Source of the DNA: Tetrapisispora phaffii CBS 4417
Lineage: Eukaryota > Ascomycota > Saccharomycetes > Saccharomycetales > Saccharomycetaceae
Length of the DNA stretch: 64,000 bases
Direction: 5' to 3'
Assembly (NCBI RefSeq): GCF_000236905.1
Contig: NC_016527.1
Span: 248,001-312,000 of the forward strand
Shown here: positions 1 through 9,727 of the stretch, piece by piece
How the letters are laid out: each line of letters opens with the position of its first letter
Position numbering within the stretch: the first letter of the stretch is position 1
Program-made: the position numbers and the translations under genes
Notes under the pieces: model-generated
Database searches by the model: none
What the model saw: only the letters and a program-made list of their open reading frames with translations
Told to the model about the DNA's origin: nothing

Positions 1-1608
1 TTATTCACTTTGTTTCTCAAAACAATCAAAAGCAGAGAGAATCTAGGCGGTACCAAAGTAAGACATTCTTTTCTAAAATGGTATTTTGCTCCGACTCTCC
101 TGTTCAATTCGATTGAACAATTTTGTATTTCCTTTCCATTCAGTCGACTAAAACAGCAAACGATACGATTGTGCGTTTTTTCACCGTGCTGTCTTAGTTT
201 TTTCTCTCCCTATAATACTGAGGGCAGAACTTGTAGGAGTTAAGATTTTTTAATTTAATGTGCATGAAACTTATTTCCTATTGTTTTTTGTATTGCATTG
301 CATTGTGTTGTATGATATGCAGTGCTACAGTATCTTTATAATAAAATAAACTAGTCTCACTGCAAAGATAAAAGTAACAACATCCGAGACATTTTTGCTA
401 ATCCTATTATTTTTAAAAGTATACATACTGTCAATCATGACAGTATAGCTAGTATAAATTCCATCAAAGAGTTCAATGTATTATTTCAATGCTGCAGCTC
501 TTATCCGAATAGAGAAGGACATCGGTTTTCTCTATTTCTCTGTATGCAGTAATATTCTTTTCGTAATACTGGATCATATAGCATTAGCAGGGGTAAATAA
601 CAAATGAAGTATGTGAAAAACTCATAGTTAATGCATATGTGCCATTCCAAAAGTAACGGGCGAACGAATGGCACACCAAAAAAATACACACAAAACGAAA
701 AAAAAAAGAAAGAAAAATGCAAACAAACCAACAAACCAATAAACCGTTAACAATACACTCGCTGAGAAAAACATGTAGACAAAAGTACATCGTGCACGGT
801 TTTACAGTCCTTATGACTTTCTTTTTTCATTTACTTTTTTTTATTTTCTTCATTTACCCGCTATTCCTTTTACAGAGTGGGGAGGAACCAACCTTGTAAC
901 CACTATAAAGAATAATCAATATCCTTCTCTAAAAACACCACAAGCATAATAATAAGTCACAAAAATACTTCACTGAATAAAATGCTGCATCAGCACTTAT
1001 CCTAATGCCAAATTCGAAAATTATTATCTTTTCAGTAAAAAAAACAAAACAAAATAACATAACAAAAAATCAGCATGATCCACGGGGAAGGAGAAGGACA
1101 GAACTGAGGGAACTATATGTATACCTTGTGTGCTGCATTGCAGCCAAAATCGCCATGCGGACGTTTTGTCCTCTTGAGAACTTAGCGTTTCGCTTTTTTA
1201 TCTCATTTTTTTTCTTTTTGTTTCTTTTTCTTTCGTTAACCGATCTTTCCTTTTTTCCTGCAAACAATTTTACCTCATTGCTTCTTTTCATTTTTTTCAT
1301 CAGAAATAAATTTCTTTTTTTTGTGCTCTTTTTTAAAATTATCTATTTCGAAATTAGAACGAATGTTTTGGGAGTTTACTCTTTTCGTTATTTCTCTCCA
1401 TAGTAGACTTGTTTTGAAATTGGATTGACTTATAATCCTCTTGCTATGAGTTATTGATAAGAAATTACTTAGAACAATGATGAGATCAATCGAAAATATC
1501 AATATTTTTTTATTTCGTTTTTTTCGATAAATATTAATCGTCAATATACGAAAAAAGATAAAAAAATTCGATACATAATAGTAGTAAATGCGTACAACAA
1601 CTGCTAAA

Positions 1609-1639
<31 letters not shown>

Positions 1640-2115
1640 TACTGAATATAATTATGTAATTATATAATTATATATGCACACGCACAATAATCCATTTACA
1701 TTCACTTACATTAATATTATATGATACAAGATGCATACATGAATACCATGAGACATCTATCTTATATTTATATATATAAATAAGATGGAGTACTTACTAT
1801 TAATTACATTGCCTTCTTTTATTTTAAGTTCCTTTGGTTGTCATAATTTTTTTTTTCATTCAATATAATGTGTGTCAGTATATTCTTTATTCTTAATTAT
1901 TGTTTGTACTTGTTTATATATATAATTATATCATGAACGAGTACATATTTCTTGTTATATCGTTGCAAACCTTCACATTATAAAGGATATTAGCGTATAC
2001 AAAGAGCAAATAATAATAAAAATAATTATACACCATTTAAGCAAAATACTATTATAAAAAAAGAAGACGACATCACCATAACTTCAACACATTATTATAT
2101 ATTTACTTTCACATC
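1..2115. other. Gene-free stretch upstream of MGA1
   Basis: No open reading frame here resembles a protein I recognise. The short ones (for example 1005-1403) are runs of Phe, Lys and Ser encoded by T- and A-rich tracts. The stretch holds poly-T/poly-A tracts and a TA microsatellite. It probably contains the promoter and long 5' leader of MGA1 and the 3' flank of a gene outside the window. I see no tRNA or LTR. Confidence 0.6.
1611..1639. repeat. (TA)n microsatellite
   Basis: An alternating TA tract of 29 bases with a single G interruption, about 480 bases upstream of the MGA1 start codon. Confidence 0.9.
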
Positions 2116-3435
2116 ATGCCTACTAGAACTTTTCTACATCAGTTGTTTTCCATACTGGCTCAAGAGAATTTGAATGAATGGATTTATTGGACAGAAGACG
2201 ATGATGCTGTATTTGCAATCAAACCATACGCATCGCAATTTTCTGCTAAGATTTTAAAAGGTTACTTTAAACATGGTAATGTCAGCAGTTTTGTAAGACA
2301 ATTGCATATGTATGGTTTTCATAAATTATCAAATTCAAATAATAGATCAAAATGTCAGGTATCATTCTTAGGTGTAGACAATTCACTTACTGCATCAGAC
2401 CCTAAAATTGAACCAGAGAGTCCAGAATTCGGTAAATATAAAGAAAAAATGAGCCGTCCAGCTTTACCACAAGATAGAGCAAAAACTATTTGGTATTTTA
2501 CACATCCATCAGGTGTTTTTCATAAAAATGCTGAAACCTCAGATTTAGATAAAATTCATAGAAAGAGTAATAGTGCAAAGGATACTAAAAGAAAAGCAGG
2601 GTTGACGGCCCTAACCTATAACTATTATGATACTGCATCAATGAAAAATAATAAACTAGGCTCTGGCATGTATGATCAAGGTTATGTACAACATCATCAA
2701 CAGTTACAACCACCTCAAAAATCTTTTGTATACGGAGATCAATACAACGCAGGTAAATCCACATGCTCAGCTGCAAGCTGTTGGCCATCCCTTCAGGTCA
2801 TCACCAATCCCAACTCCACCACCATTTTCTCTTCATGCTATAGGTGTTCAACAAAGAGAAGAGTACCCTCGTCCAATGGTAGGTCAAAGCATGGCACAAC
2901 CGGCATATGGACAACAAACTTACTACGTGGAAAAAAATTACCAGCTAGTCAACAGCTACAGGGAATCAATACTGTTAACTCGAGTGTTCAAGTTGCTCCT
3001 TCAAATGTAGTTGAAATTCCAAATATTAGTACTTCTCCTTTAAATCCAGCATCTGTAGGTTCTGCTTCATCAAAGGCTTCTAACAATACAAATTTACCTA
3101 GTTTACATGGTGCTACTACTACAACTGGCACACCATTGTCACAACCTTTGCCAACACGTCCTCCTATTGTTGCCCCACTACCAAATATTATTCAAACATC
3201 ACACGTAGTGGCTCCTATGAATCATGCACAAGCATATCCTCAGAAGGATATCAATGTGGATTATAAATATAATACATTAGCTAAAGCTGTTTTAACATTA
3301 ACAGATATTATTGATTCAATATCACAATCAAATATGCAAGACGCTAGTACGGGAAGAGCCTCTCAACATATCGATTATTACAAAATTTCACAAACTCTGC
3401 AACTTATTAGAGATGATATAATACATTACGAATGA
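2116..3435 (+). CDS. MGA1: HSF-type transcription factor, Mga1 orthologue
   Basis: Residues 1-152 form a heat-shock-factor type DNA-binding domain. The recognition-helix region FKHGNVSSFVRQLHMYGFHK (51-70) and the wing segment WYFTHPSGVFHK (126-137) are both clear. Between them lies an unusually long insertion at about 77-122. The rest is low-complexity Asn/Ser/Thr/Pro, as expected for Mga1, a regulator of filamentous growth acting with the Flo11 network in S. cerevisiae. Position next to a convergent RIE1 supports orthology. The oddity is the centre: from about 2752 to 2937 the annotated frame gives Cys/Trp-rich, unlikely protein. The +1 frame there reads Pro/Gln/Tyr-rich sequence matching the style of both flanks, and the two frames meet again at an A7 run. 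Two compensating indels, real or sequencing errors, are the likely cause. The family call is secure; the exact protein sequence of residues 213-274 is not. Confidence 0.88.
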   Translation: MPTRTFLHQLFSILAQENLNEWIYWTEDDDAVFAIKPYASQFSAKILKGYFKHGNVSSFVRQLHMYGFHKLSNSNNRSKCQVSFLGVDNSLTASDPKIEPESPEFGKYKEKMSRPALPQDRAKTIWYFTHPSGVFHKNAETSDLDKIHRKSNSAKDTKRKAGLTALTYNYYDTASMKNNKLGSGMYDQGYVQHHQQLQPPQKSFVYGDQYNAGKSTCSAASCWPSLQVITNPNSTTIFSSCYRCSTKRRVPSSNGRSKHGTTGIWTTNLLRGKKLPASQQLQGINTVNSSVQVAPSNVVEIPNISTSPLNPASVGSASSKASNNTNLPSLHGATTTTGTPLSQPLPTRPPIVAPLPNIIQTSHVVAPMNHAQAYPQKDINVDYKYNTLAKAVLTLTDIIDSISQSNMQDASTGRASQHIDYYKISQTLQLIRDDIIHYE

Positions 3436-3772
3436 AGTGTTATAGAAGTTCCATAATCCATAGGCTAAAATATTATTAACGAAACTTGAACGCTAAAAAC
3501 AACAACTTATAAGTTTTATAAGAGAAATGTTTCATTAATTGTCATATCATTCATAAAGAAAGAAATTCTTCCATTTTATAGATTATATAAATTGTATATT
3601 AATGCATCAATTTTATTATGAATTTTTCTAGATATCCTTCCTCTCATAACGAAAATCTTGTCTTCAAATGTTGTCAAAATAAGTACCTTGCAACAGATAA
3701 AATAAATAATTACATTCTTAAATACACATATACATGCATACATATAAACTTTTAATTGTACTTTTATAGTCA
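3436..3772. other. Convergent intergenic spacer MGA1/RIE1
   Basis: AT-rich 3' flanks of two convergent genes. No further gene, tRNA or repeat was seen. Confidence 0.6.
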
Positions 3773-6316
3773 CTAATCTCTACTATATTTTGAATTTCCA
3801 ACATCAAAATCACTTGCTGCTGACACTGGCGCACGAATTATATAAGGCACACTCATGCGTTGGCCAAAGTTATGAGCTGGCATTCCACCATGAAGGGGTG
3901 ACGGCATCATATGGAAGTTCCAATTGTTCATCTGGGGAATATAATTAGATGCTCCAATTTGATAAATATTCATTGGATGCATGGATTGATTCATAACATT
4001 ATTATACATGAATCTTTGATCCGAATACTCTAAATTTGAATAGTCAACAAATATTGCTCTATTACTTTTAGGGTTAGGCCCATTTGCAACTTTAGTAAAA
4101 TTTTTTTTATCAATATTACTGCTAACACAATCTTCATAATCTGATAATTTGGACCTCTTTTGGGCAAATGAGACATGAAGAATATGGTCCTTATCTATTT
4201 TATATCTGTTTGTTTCGATTATTGCTTTTGAAGCATCTAAAGTATTCTTAAAGTAGACAAATCCATAGCCTTTTGAAGATCCAACAGGAATTTCCAAATC
4301 AGTACGTTCAGATTTAGTAACTTTATTCTTACTACCACCGACTGTAATTATTTTGGCACTGATTACTTCACCAAAAACTTTATAGAAATCATATAAATCG
4401 GAGTCGCTCCAAGATAACGGTATATGTTTAATATACAAATTCGATTCTTGCTGATCATTTAATGGTCTTGGGAACAATACGTTTTTGCTTCCTCCACTGA
4501 CAAATTTATAATTGCCATTGTGATTGTAAAAAGGAGAGTAATTGTAATTATAATGAAATGTGTTTCTGTTAAAACTGCTTCCATGATTCAAATTTGCCAC
4601 AGTGGAAGGATTAGCATTATATGAGTACTCGTGGTTTTCAAACAAGTCATTTACATTTTCAGGCGATGTAGCTGTAATAGAAGACCTAGATACTGCTCTT
4701 GGGGATGATGACAAATTATATATATCTGATTCTGAGCTATCAAATGAATTCACAGGAGAGTAAGGAATATATTGAACATACGGACTTGTTTGGAAATTCC
4801 TTTGAAACATGCCTGTAGTTGGATGAGGATTATAATTATAGTAATTTGGAATGGCATTATTAATCTGCTTCTTGCCAGGATGATAATATTTCATGCCATT
4901 TCCATTTTTATTTTTAGTACTATTAGTCTTATTATTAGCAGATGATAAAGAAGATGATGATAAAGAAATAGGTATGTTATCCCCGTAGTAGTTATCATTT
5001 ACGTCATTATCATAACCGTATGCTAAATTATTATTGTTAACATTAGGAGGTGAGCCATTAAATGAAGTATGGTGGGGTCTGCTTTGTATAGCTTTATTAA
5101 CAATAATTTTATTTCCTAACCATTGAAAATCTTTTAAAATTTCTACAGCAGCTAATGCATGATCATGACTTATAAATTTTATAAAACCATAACCTTTTAA
5201 TGGAATTTCTTCATTTTGCAATGGACAGGTTTCAACGTTTATCTTTCCCTTAGGTTGTTCTGTATCTGCATTATCATCATCTCCATAGTCAATATTTGAG
5301 TTACTGTTTTCTTTCGGAAAATAATACGATACAATTGAATCAATGGGCGTCACATCTTTTAATACCATACAAAACTTTTCGAACACTTTTTCGGGACTAA
5401 CTAAATTCTTATCTTCATCATAAATTGGTAAATTACCAATGAATATTCCTTTAAATTTTTTATCATTAAAATTTCTTTCTCTTAAATTATCCCAATAAAT
5501 TCTTTCTCTTTCCTTTCTCTCAACATGATAATTAATAAAAAGTTTTGAACCATTCAAATTAGTGCCATTTAATTCATTTTTACATAGTGAAGCTTGTGAA
5601 CCTAACTGGAACGACAAAAAACCATAACCTAATGAATTACCTGATTGATCTGTTTTAATTTTCAAAGATATTACCTTCCCAAAATTCAAAAAAACCGGCA
5701 ATATATCATCTATGGTCATCTCTTTTGGTATACCTTTGATATATAAATTTCCCGGATGTGACAGAGCATGTTCATTTGAAGAGATCGACCATTTACTTAT
5801 ATTTTTATTTTCCTTTAACAACCCTGTGACGATTCCGACGACAGCATTTAAATTATTCAAATTTTTAAAATGTGATTGAACAACGTAATCATATTCCCAA
5901 TCTTCCTCTTCCTCCTCCTCCTCCTCCTCCTTTACACATCCTTCATCCCCATCCTCTTCATCTTGATTAATTTTCAAAGACTTGGCGAATGAATTTTCAA
6001 TTTCTTTTAAACCTTTTTCAAATAAGAAAATGTCACTATTTTCTTTTAAAATTCTTAATCTTTGCTCATCATTTAAAAATTCATAATTTTCAATAGATAA
6101 TAAAGGTATGATATTACCTTTATTATCGAATATTAATTTTTCTAAATCATATAAAAATGAATTATCTAGAGCCAACCATCCAATCCTTATGGTCAATTGA
6201 TTTATATTTGCTAATTGTTCTAGTTCTGAATTTATCAAAATATTGTTATTATCACTACTGTTATTTGATGAAGACATATGAATATAGAGTATCTTTTTCC
6301 CACTATTTGAATGCAA
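3773..6316 (-). CDS. RIE1: Three-RRM RNA-binding protein, Rie1 (YGR250C) orthologue
   Basis: A predicted cytoplasmic mRNA-binding protein of 847 residues; the S. cerevisiae orthologue associates with stress granules and regulates mRNAs. Three RNA recognition motifs are visible: RRM1 at 189-266 (RNP2 LYIKGI, RNP1 LGYGFLSF), RRM2 at 288-410 (RNP2 GIFIGNL, RNP1 KGYGFIKF), and RRM3 at 625-724 (RNP2 LYIKHI, RNP1 KGYGFVYF). RRM2 is split by an acidic, Asn-rich loop at about 333-370, and RRM3 has a Lys/Ser loop. A run of glutamates lies at 129-138, and long Asn/Ser/Tyr-rich linkers separate RRM2 from RRM3. A second in-frame Met at residue 14, followed by SSSNNSSDNNN, could be the true start. The convergent position beside MGA1 matches S. 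cerevisiae. The 5' flank is gene-free for 2.2 kb. Confidence 0.92.
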   Translation of the reverse strand: MHSNSGKKILYIHMSSSNNSSDNNNILINSELEQLANINQLTIRIGWLALDNSFLYDLEKLIFDNKGNIIPLLSIENYEFLNDEQRLRILKENSDIFLFEKGLKEIENSFAKSLKINQDEEDGDEGCVKEEEEEEEEEDWEYDYVVQSHFKNLNNLNAVVGIVTGLLKENKNISKWSISSNEHALSHPGNLYIKGIPKEMTIDDILPVFLNFGKVISLKIKTDQSGNSLGYGFLSFQLGSQASLCKNELNGTNLNGSKLFINYHVERKERERIYWDNLRERNFNDKKFKGIFIGNLPIYDEDKNLVSPEKVFEKFCMVLKDVTPIDSIVSYYFPKENSNSNIDYGDDDNADTEQPKGKINVETCPLQNEEIPLKGYGFIKFISHDHALAAVEILKDFQWLGNKIIVNKAIQSRPHHTSFNGSPPNVNNNNLAYGYDNDVNDNYYGDNIPISLSSSSLSSANNKTNSTKNKNGNGMKYYHPGKKQINNAIPNYYNYNPHPTTGMFQRNFQTSPYVQYIPYSPVNSFDSSESDIYNLSSSPRAVSRSSITATSPENVNDLFENHEYSYNANPSTVANLNHGSSFNRNTFHYNYNYSPFYNHNGNYKFVSGGSKNVLFPRPLNDQQESNLYIKHIPLSWSDSDLYDFYKVFGEVISAKIITVGGSKNKVTKSERTDLEIPVGSSKGYGFVYFKNTLDASKAIIETNRYKIDKDHILHVSFAQKRSKLSDYEDCVSSNIDKKNFTKVANGPNPKSNRAIFVDYSNLEYSDQRFMYNNVMNQSMHPMNIYQIGASNYIPQMNNWNFHMMPSPLHGGMPAHNFGQRMSVPYIIRAPVSAASDFDVGNSKYSRD

Positions 6317-7796
6317 TTAAAATTTTTTAAGAAAAGAAAAATATTGAAATAGAACCTTAACCCAAACTCAACAAAATTATATCTATTATATTCGATGAGC
6401 TTCTAAAACATAAAAAAAACCTTCAAGAAAATGTAATCACTATTCCTATAATTTATAGTATCTTTCTGTTAATTTTAATTTTTTATTATCTAATTTTAGA
6501 ATTAAGATGAACCATAAGAATAGAACAAAAAACAAATAAATATACAACGTTCACTCACAAATATATATATATATATATATTCACAGATTTTTATATATAC
6601 CGTTCAAGATATAATTAACTTGAAATGAAAAGACTATACATAATGGATTTAAAATGTACGAAGGTAGAAAAAAATTAAACTGAAACATAAAGGTATTTAT
6701 AATTGTGTATAGGGATGAGTATATATATATGTGCGTATGTCTAGTATGCTATGCTTAGTTCTTAGAGGGTCTATAATTTATGAGTAAGTAATCCATAGTT
6801 GTCTGGGCTCATCAGAAAAGATGACATGCGACGACTACTAAGTCATGAATGAATAAATGAGCAATAAGATCTTACAAGATAACTTCTTCTACTTTCTAGA
6901 GATTTATTATACTGTTGAATTTAGAAAGATAACTATATTGATTATTTATTCGAATCTGATTTGATTATTAGGAAACAATAATGACAATATTGCATTGTGT
7001 AGCATCAAAGAGAGAGAGGGAGAGACAGTGCGCGCGTGTGTGTGTATTCAAAAGAAGTGAAGTTCCGGATAGCGTTGACTTTCAAAAGTAGATTACGAAT
7101 GAAGACAATCTGCCTAAATGGTATGAGCATGGGTGGAGATATATGTTTATTACTTTAATGCAAAACCTATAATCAAAAAGAGAAGCTTAGAAAATTGAAT
7201 AGATAGTTATACTATTATTTTGTTTTCAAAGAAAAGAGTTAAAGCGGGAAATAGCACACAAACAGTCAGTTAATTTGACAAATCATATTGCACACAGCAA
7301 GAAACACATGTGGTTTTATTCAGTTTACTGTACTTATTGGAATTTGATAAACGGCGAGAACAAACAGACCCCTAATCAAATCGATTGGATGGAATCGAAT
7401 CAGAATCGAACCGTTTTTTTTAGGTAATTTTTATTTTTTTAAGTCCGAAGGAGAATAGCCGAAGAAGAGAGGAGATGGGGACAGAGCAGATAAGGTGGAT
7501 GGTTGATGTGCATGTGCACTCATATAAGTATTAATCATCTACAATGTCAAGCCAGATTCGTTGTTGCTGTCGTCGTCGTTCTGGCTGTTTCTAATAATAG
7601 AAAATAGGTAGAGAAAGAGGCGAACAAAAAACACCATCACTCCTTCTCTGCGGTGGTTTACGGTGTCTTTTGGTTCTTGTGAAAATCTAATTTCCTTATT
7701 AATTAATATATATAATGAACATAAATCAATGTAGAAACAAAAGTAGTTTGAAGACAACGATACACATGCACACATAAATCTGCACAAGGTTAATCG

Positions 7797-7836
7797 ACGA
7801 CTAGCAGAATCATATTTATATGATTCTGCTAGTCGT
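7797..7836. repeat. Perfect inverted repeat (19-bp arms, 2-nt loop)
   Basis: The left arm ACGACTAGCAGAATCATAT is followed by TT and then its exact reverse complement. The arms have mixed base composition, so this is not a chance AT palindrome. It would fold into a stable hairpin in DNA or in RNA from either strand. It lies about 1.5 kb upstream of the RIE1 start and 0.66 kb beyond the stop of the minus-strand gene at 8494-9264. Its function is unknown. Confidence 0.95.
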
Positions 7837-8435
7837 ACTCTTTGTTGGTCATTGAGTCCATTTGCTATGACTTAATTTGAGACAGCACAGGCATTTACGC
7901 GGACATGCCATTGTGTTGGTACGCAGTAGTTTTCGAAGTTCTTGCGACGTTACCGTTGTTTCTTTCTTTCTACCAGGTTTTAGTTGTCTGATGTTCTTTG
8001 CCATGAAACTGACAGCGGAGGGGAGCGTGAGGCAAAGAGAGAGAGAAACAGAAAGGACCTGACAAGTAGAAAAAAACACAGGTACGTGGAGAAATTCAAC
8101 AACAGTCAATGCAACCACAGAGTACCGGAGCAGCGGGTTTTAGCAAAAAATGAAAAAGAAAAAAAACAGACCTCTTCTGTTGTTTACTTCTGTTTCCAAA
8201 AGAGGCGTATACGACACATCTACACACAGAGATGCCACTACTAAATTTTTATATGTAAGTCAACATAGCTAAACTCAGTAGCTTTGTAACTTTTTGCTCA
8301 GAATCCAATAGAGAAACTTAAAACTAATGAATATATTTAACCTTATATAACCTTTCTCCGATTAAACGGGATTTCAATTACAACATATTTACTTATATGT
8401 ATAATGCTAAACCTTCTCTATGCTTTGACCGACAT

Positions 8436-8453
8436 ACACACACACACACACAC
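8436..8453. repeat. (CA)n microsatellite
   Basis: A short alternating AC tract about 40 bases beyond the stop codon of the minus-strand gene 8494-9264. Confidence 0.85.
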
Positions 8454-8493
8454 GCATACATAGACCTCTATAAAGAGACTTGATCTGCGTCGT

Positions 8494-9264
8494 TCACTTG
8501 TTTAAGTATGATTGATAAGGTTCATACCTATCGATTTTCGATTTCTTTAAATCAACAAAACTATAATCAACTATATTTTGATAATTGCCATCAGCATTTG
8601 TTCTGTCTTCGATTCTTCTCTTTTTATTTTTAGATCTACTCTCTTTATGTTTTTTATGTTTCGTAGTGCTTCCAATGGTAATGGTACTGCTGTTACTGGC
8701 TCTTGCTGTGGATGTTGGTTTCATCCCGCCAGTTGGAACTCTTTGGAAAAATGCCTCCACCTCAGATCTCATCTGTTGCCTCAATAGATCCAATGTCTCC
8801 ATATCTTTCCTCTTCAATTTTCTTTTATCATCATTTGCCATCATCTCCATTTTTTGAAGAGCATCAGAAACTGACTTTTTGTGCGCTTCGCATAATTCTC
8901 TTGTTATACTAATAATTGCATTCTCCGCAACGTCATTTATTATCCTTATGTCATCAACGTTATCATTATTATCCTTTACATGATCTTTCTTATCGTCATT
9001 TTCAAGCTTTGGAGGAACAGTTTCCATCTCTGTGGCATATTCATTATACTCATTGCCGTATTGTTGAAAGATTTGTTTTAAAAATTTATGATTTATCTGA
9101 GACTCTTCTATTATATCATCGTTAGTATAAGAGAGGCGGTACAGTATTGCAAGACAATCAAATATCTTAAATTTCACAGTGTCTGGTCCCTTCAATGGTA
9201 AGCGATCCAACACTTCATGATTGAAAGCCCCGTTGCGTTCTTTGTTGCTTTGTTTTGGTGCCAT
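8494..9264 (-). CDS. Unrecognised nuclear-type protein, 256 residues
   Basis: I do not recognise a family. The N-terminal third (about 25-75) looks like a compact helical region. The centre (about 105-175) is helical and charged, likely coiled coil. The C-terminal third has a strongly basic stretch, KHKKHKESRSKNKKRRIEDR, that resembles a bipartite nuclear or nucleolar localisation signal, and then ends in a Lys/Tyr-rich tail. It is divergent from DBP8 with 463 bases between the two starts. That space holds an RRPE+PAC pair typical of ribosome-biogenesis genes, so a nucleolar role is possible but inferred. In S. cerevisiae the slot beside RIE1 is held by NOP19, but that gene lies on the other strand and I see no match. 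Continuous coding length, composition and its own promoter region support a real gene. Confidence 0.7.
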   Translation of the reverse strand: MAPKQSNKERNGAFNHEVLDRLPLKGPDTVKFKIFDCLAILYRLSYTNDDIIEESQINHKFLKQIFQQYGNEYNEYATEMETVPPKLENDDKKDHVKDNNDNVDDIRIINDVAENAIISITRELCEAHKKSVSDALQKMEMMANDDKRKLKRKDMETLDLLRQQMRSEVEAFFQRVPTGGMKPTSTARASNSSTITIGSTTKHKKHKESRSKNKKRRIEDRTNADGNYQNIVDYSFVDLKKSKIDRYEPYQSYLNK

Positions 9265-9533
9265 CTTCCTCAGTGCGGGAATAAGTATCTTCGTATTCAG
9301 TTATCTCTCGATCACCTACGTATTGGCTATTGAATGCTGATGTTAGTCAAACTGAAGTCACATTGTATTTATATATATTTTAATCATCTCATCACTTCAT
9401 TGTTATCTTGTGCTGGTCCGCATACATGCGTTTCAAAAATATTTAAACGTCATTTCCGTTCTTTTGCATTTAACACAATGGGAGAAGGCGGGTAAGTTAG
9501 ATTTCATCATTTCAATACATTTTTTACATAATT

Positions 9534-9570
9534 AAAATTTTTTAACATTCAACCTCATCTCATCTCATCG
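9534..9570. promoter_or_regulatory. RRPE + PAC promoter elements of DBP8
   Basis: An AAAATTTTTT (RRPE-like) at 9534-9543 is followed by ATCTCATCG at 9562-9570, whose reverse complement CGATGAGAT fits the PAC consensus. The pair lies about 160-195 bases upstream of the DBP8 start and about 270-305 bases upstream of the divergent gene. RRPE and PAC are the known Stb3 and Dot6/Tod6 sites of ribosome-biogenesis genes. Confidence 0.65.
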
Positions 9571-9727
9571 AAATGATGCATACACATACATTATAACATT
9601 GCCTTCTTTTCTGTTCTTAAACATATAATTAAGATATTGTCCATGAAAATACAATCTCACGCAATTATATAATTGCCTGAATAGTTTATTCAAATAAAAC
9701 TAAACAATAACAACAATTTGTGCAGAT

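Larger units (their letters stand above)
6317..8493. other. 2.2 kb gene-free stretch upstream of RIE1
   Basis: No convincing coding sequence on either strand. It holds TA, GT and GA short repeats (around 6567, 7028 and 8038), a strong perfect hairpin at 7797-7836, and a CA repeat near 8440. It probably contains the RIE1 promoter and the 3' region of the gene at 8494-9264. A noncoding RNA cannot be excluded. Confidence 0.5.

Noticed and set aside
1005..1403. Open frame of 132 codons upstream of MGA1
   Set aside because: Encoded by poly-T/poly-A tracts, giving runs of Phe and Lys; no known counterpart.
9479..9725. Possible intron before DBP8: ATG GGA GAA GGC GG then GTAAGT, ending TGTGCAG just before the DBP8 ATG
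   Set aside because: Splicing would run the upstream ATG into a stop out of frame with DBP8, no TACTAAC branch site is present, and DBP8 is complete from its own ATG.
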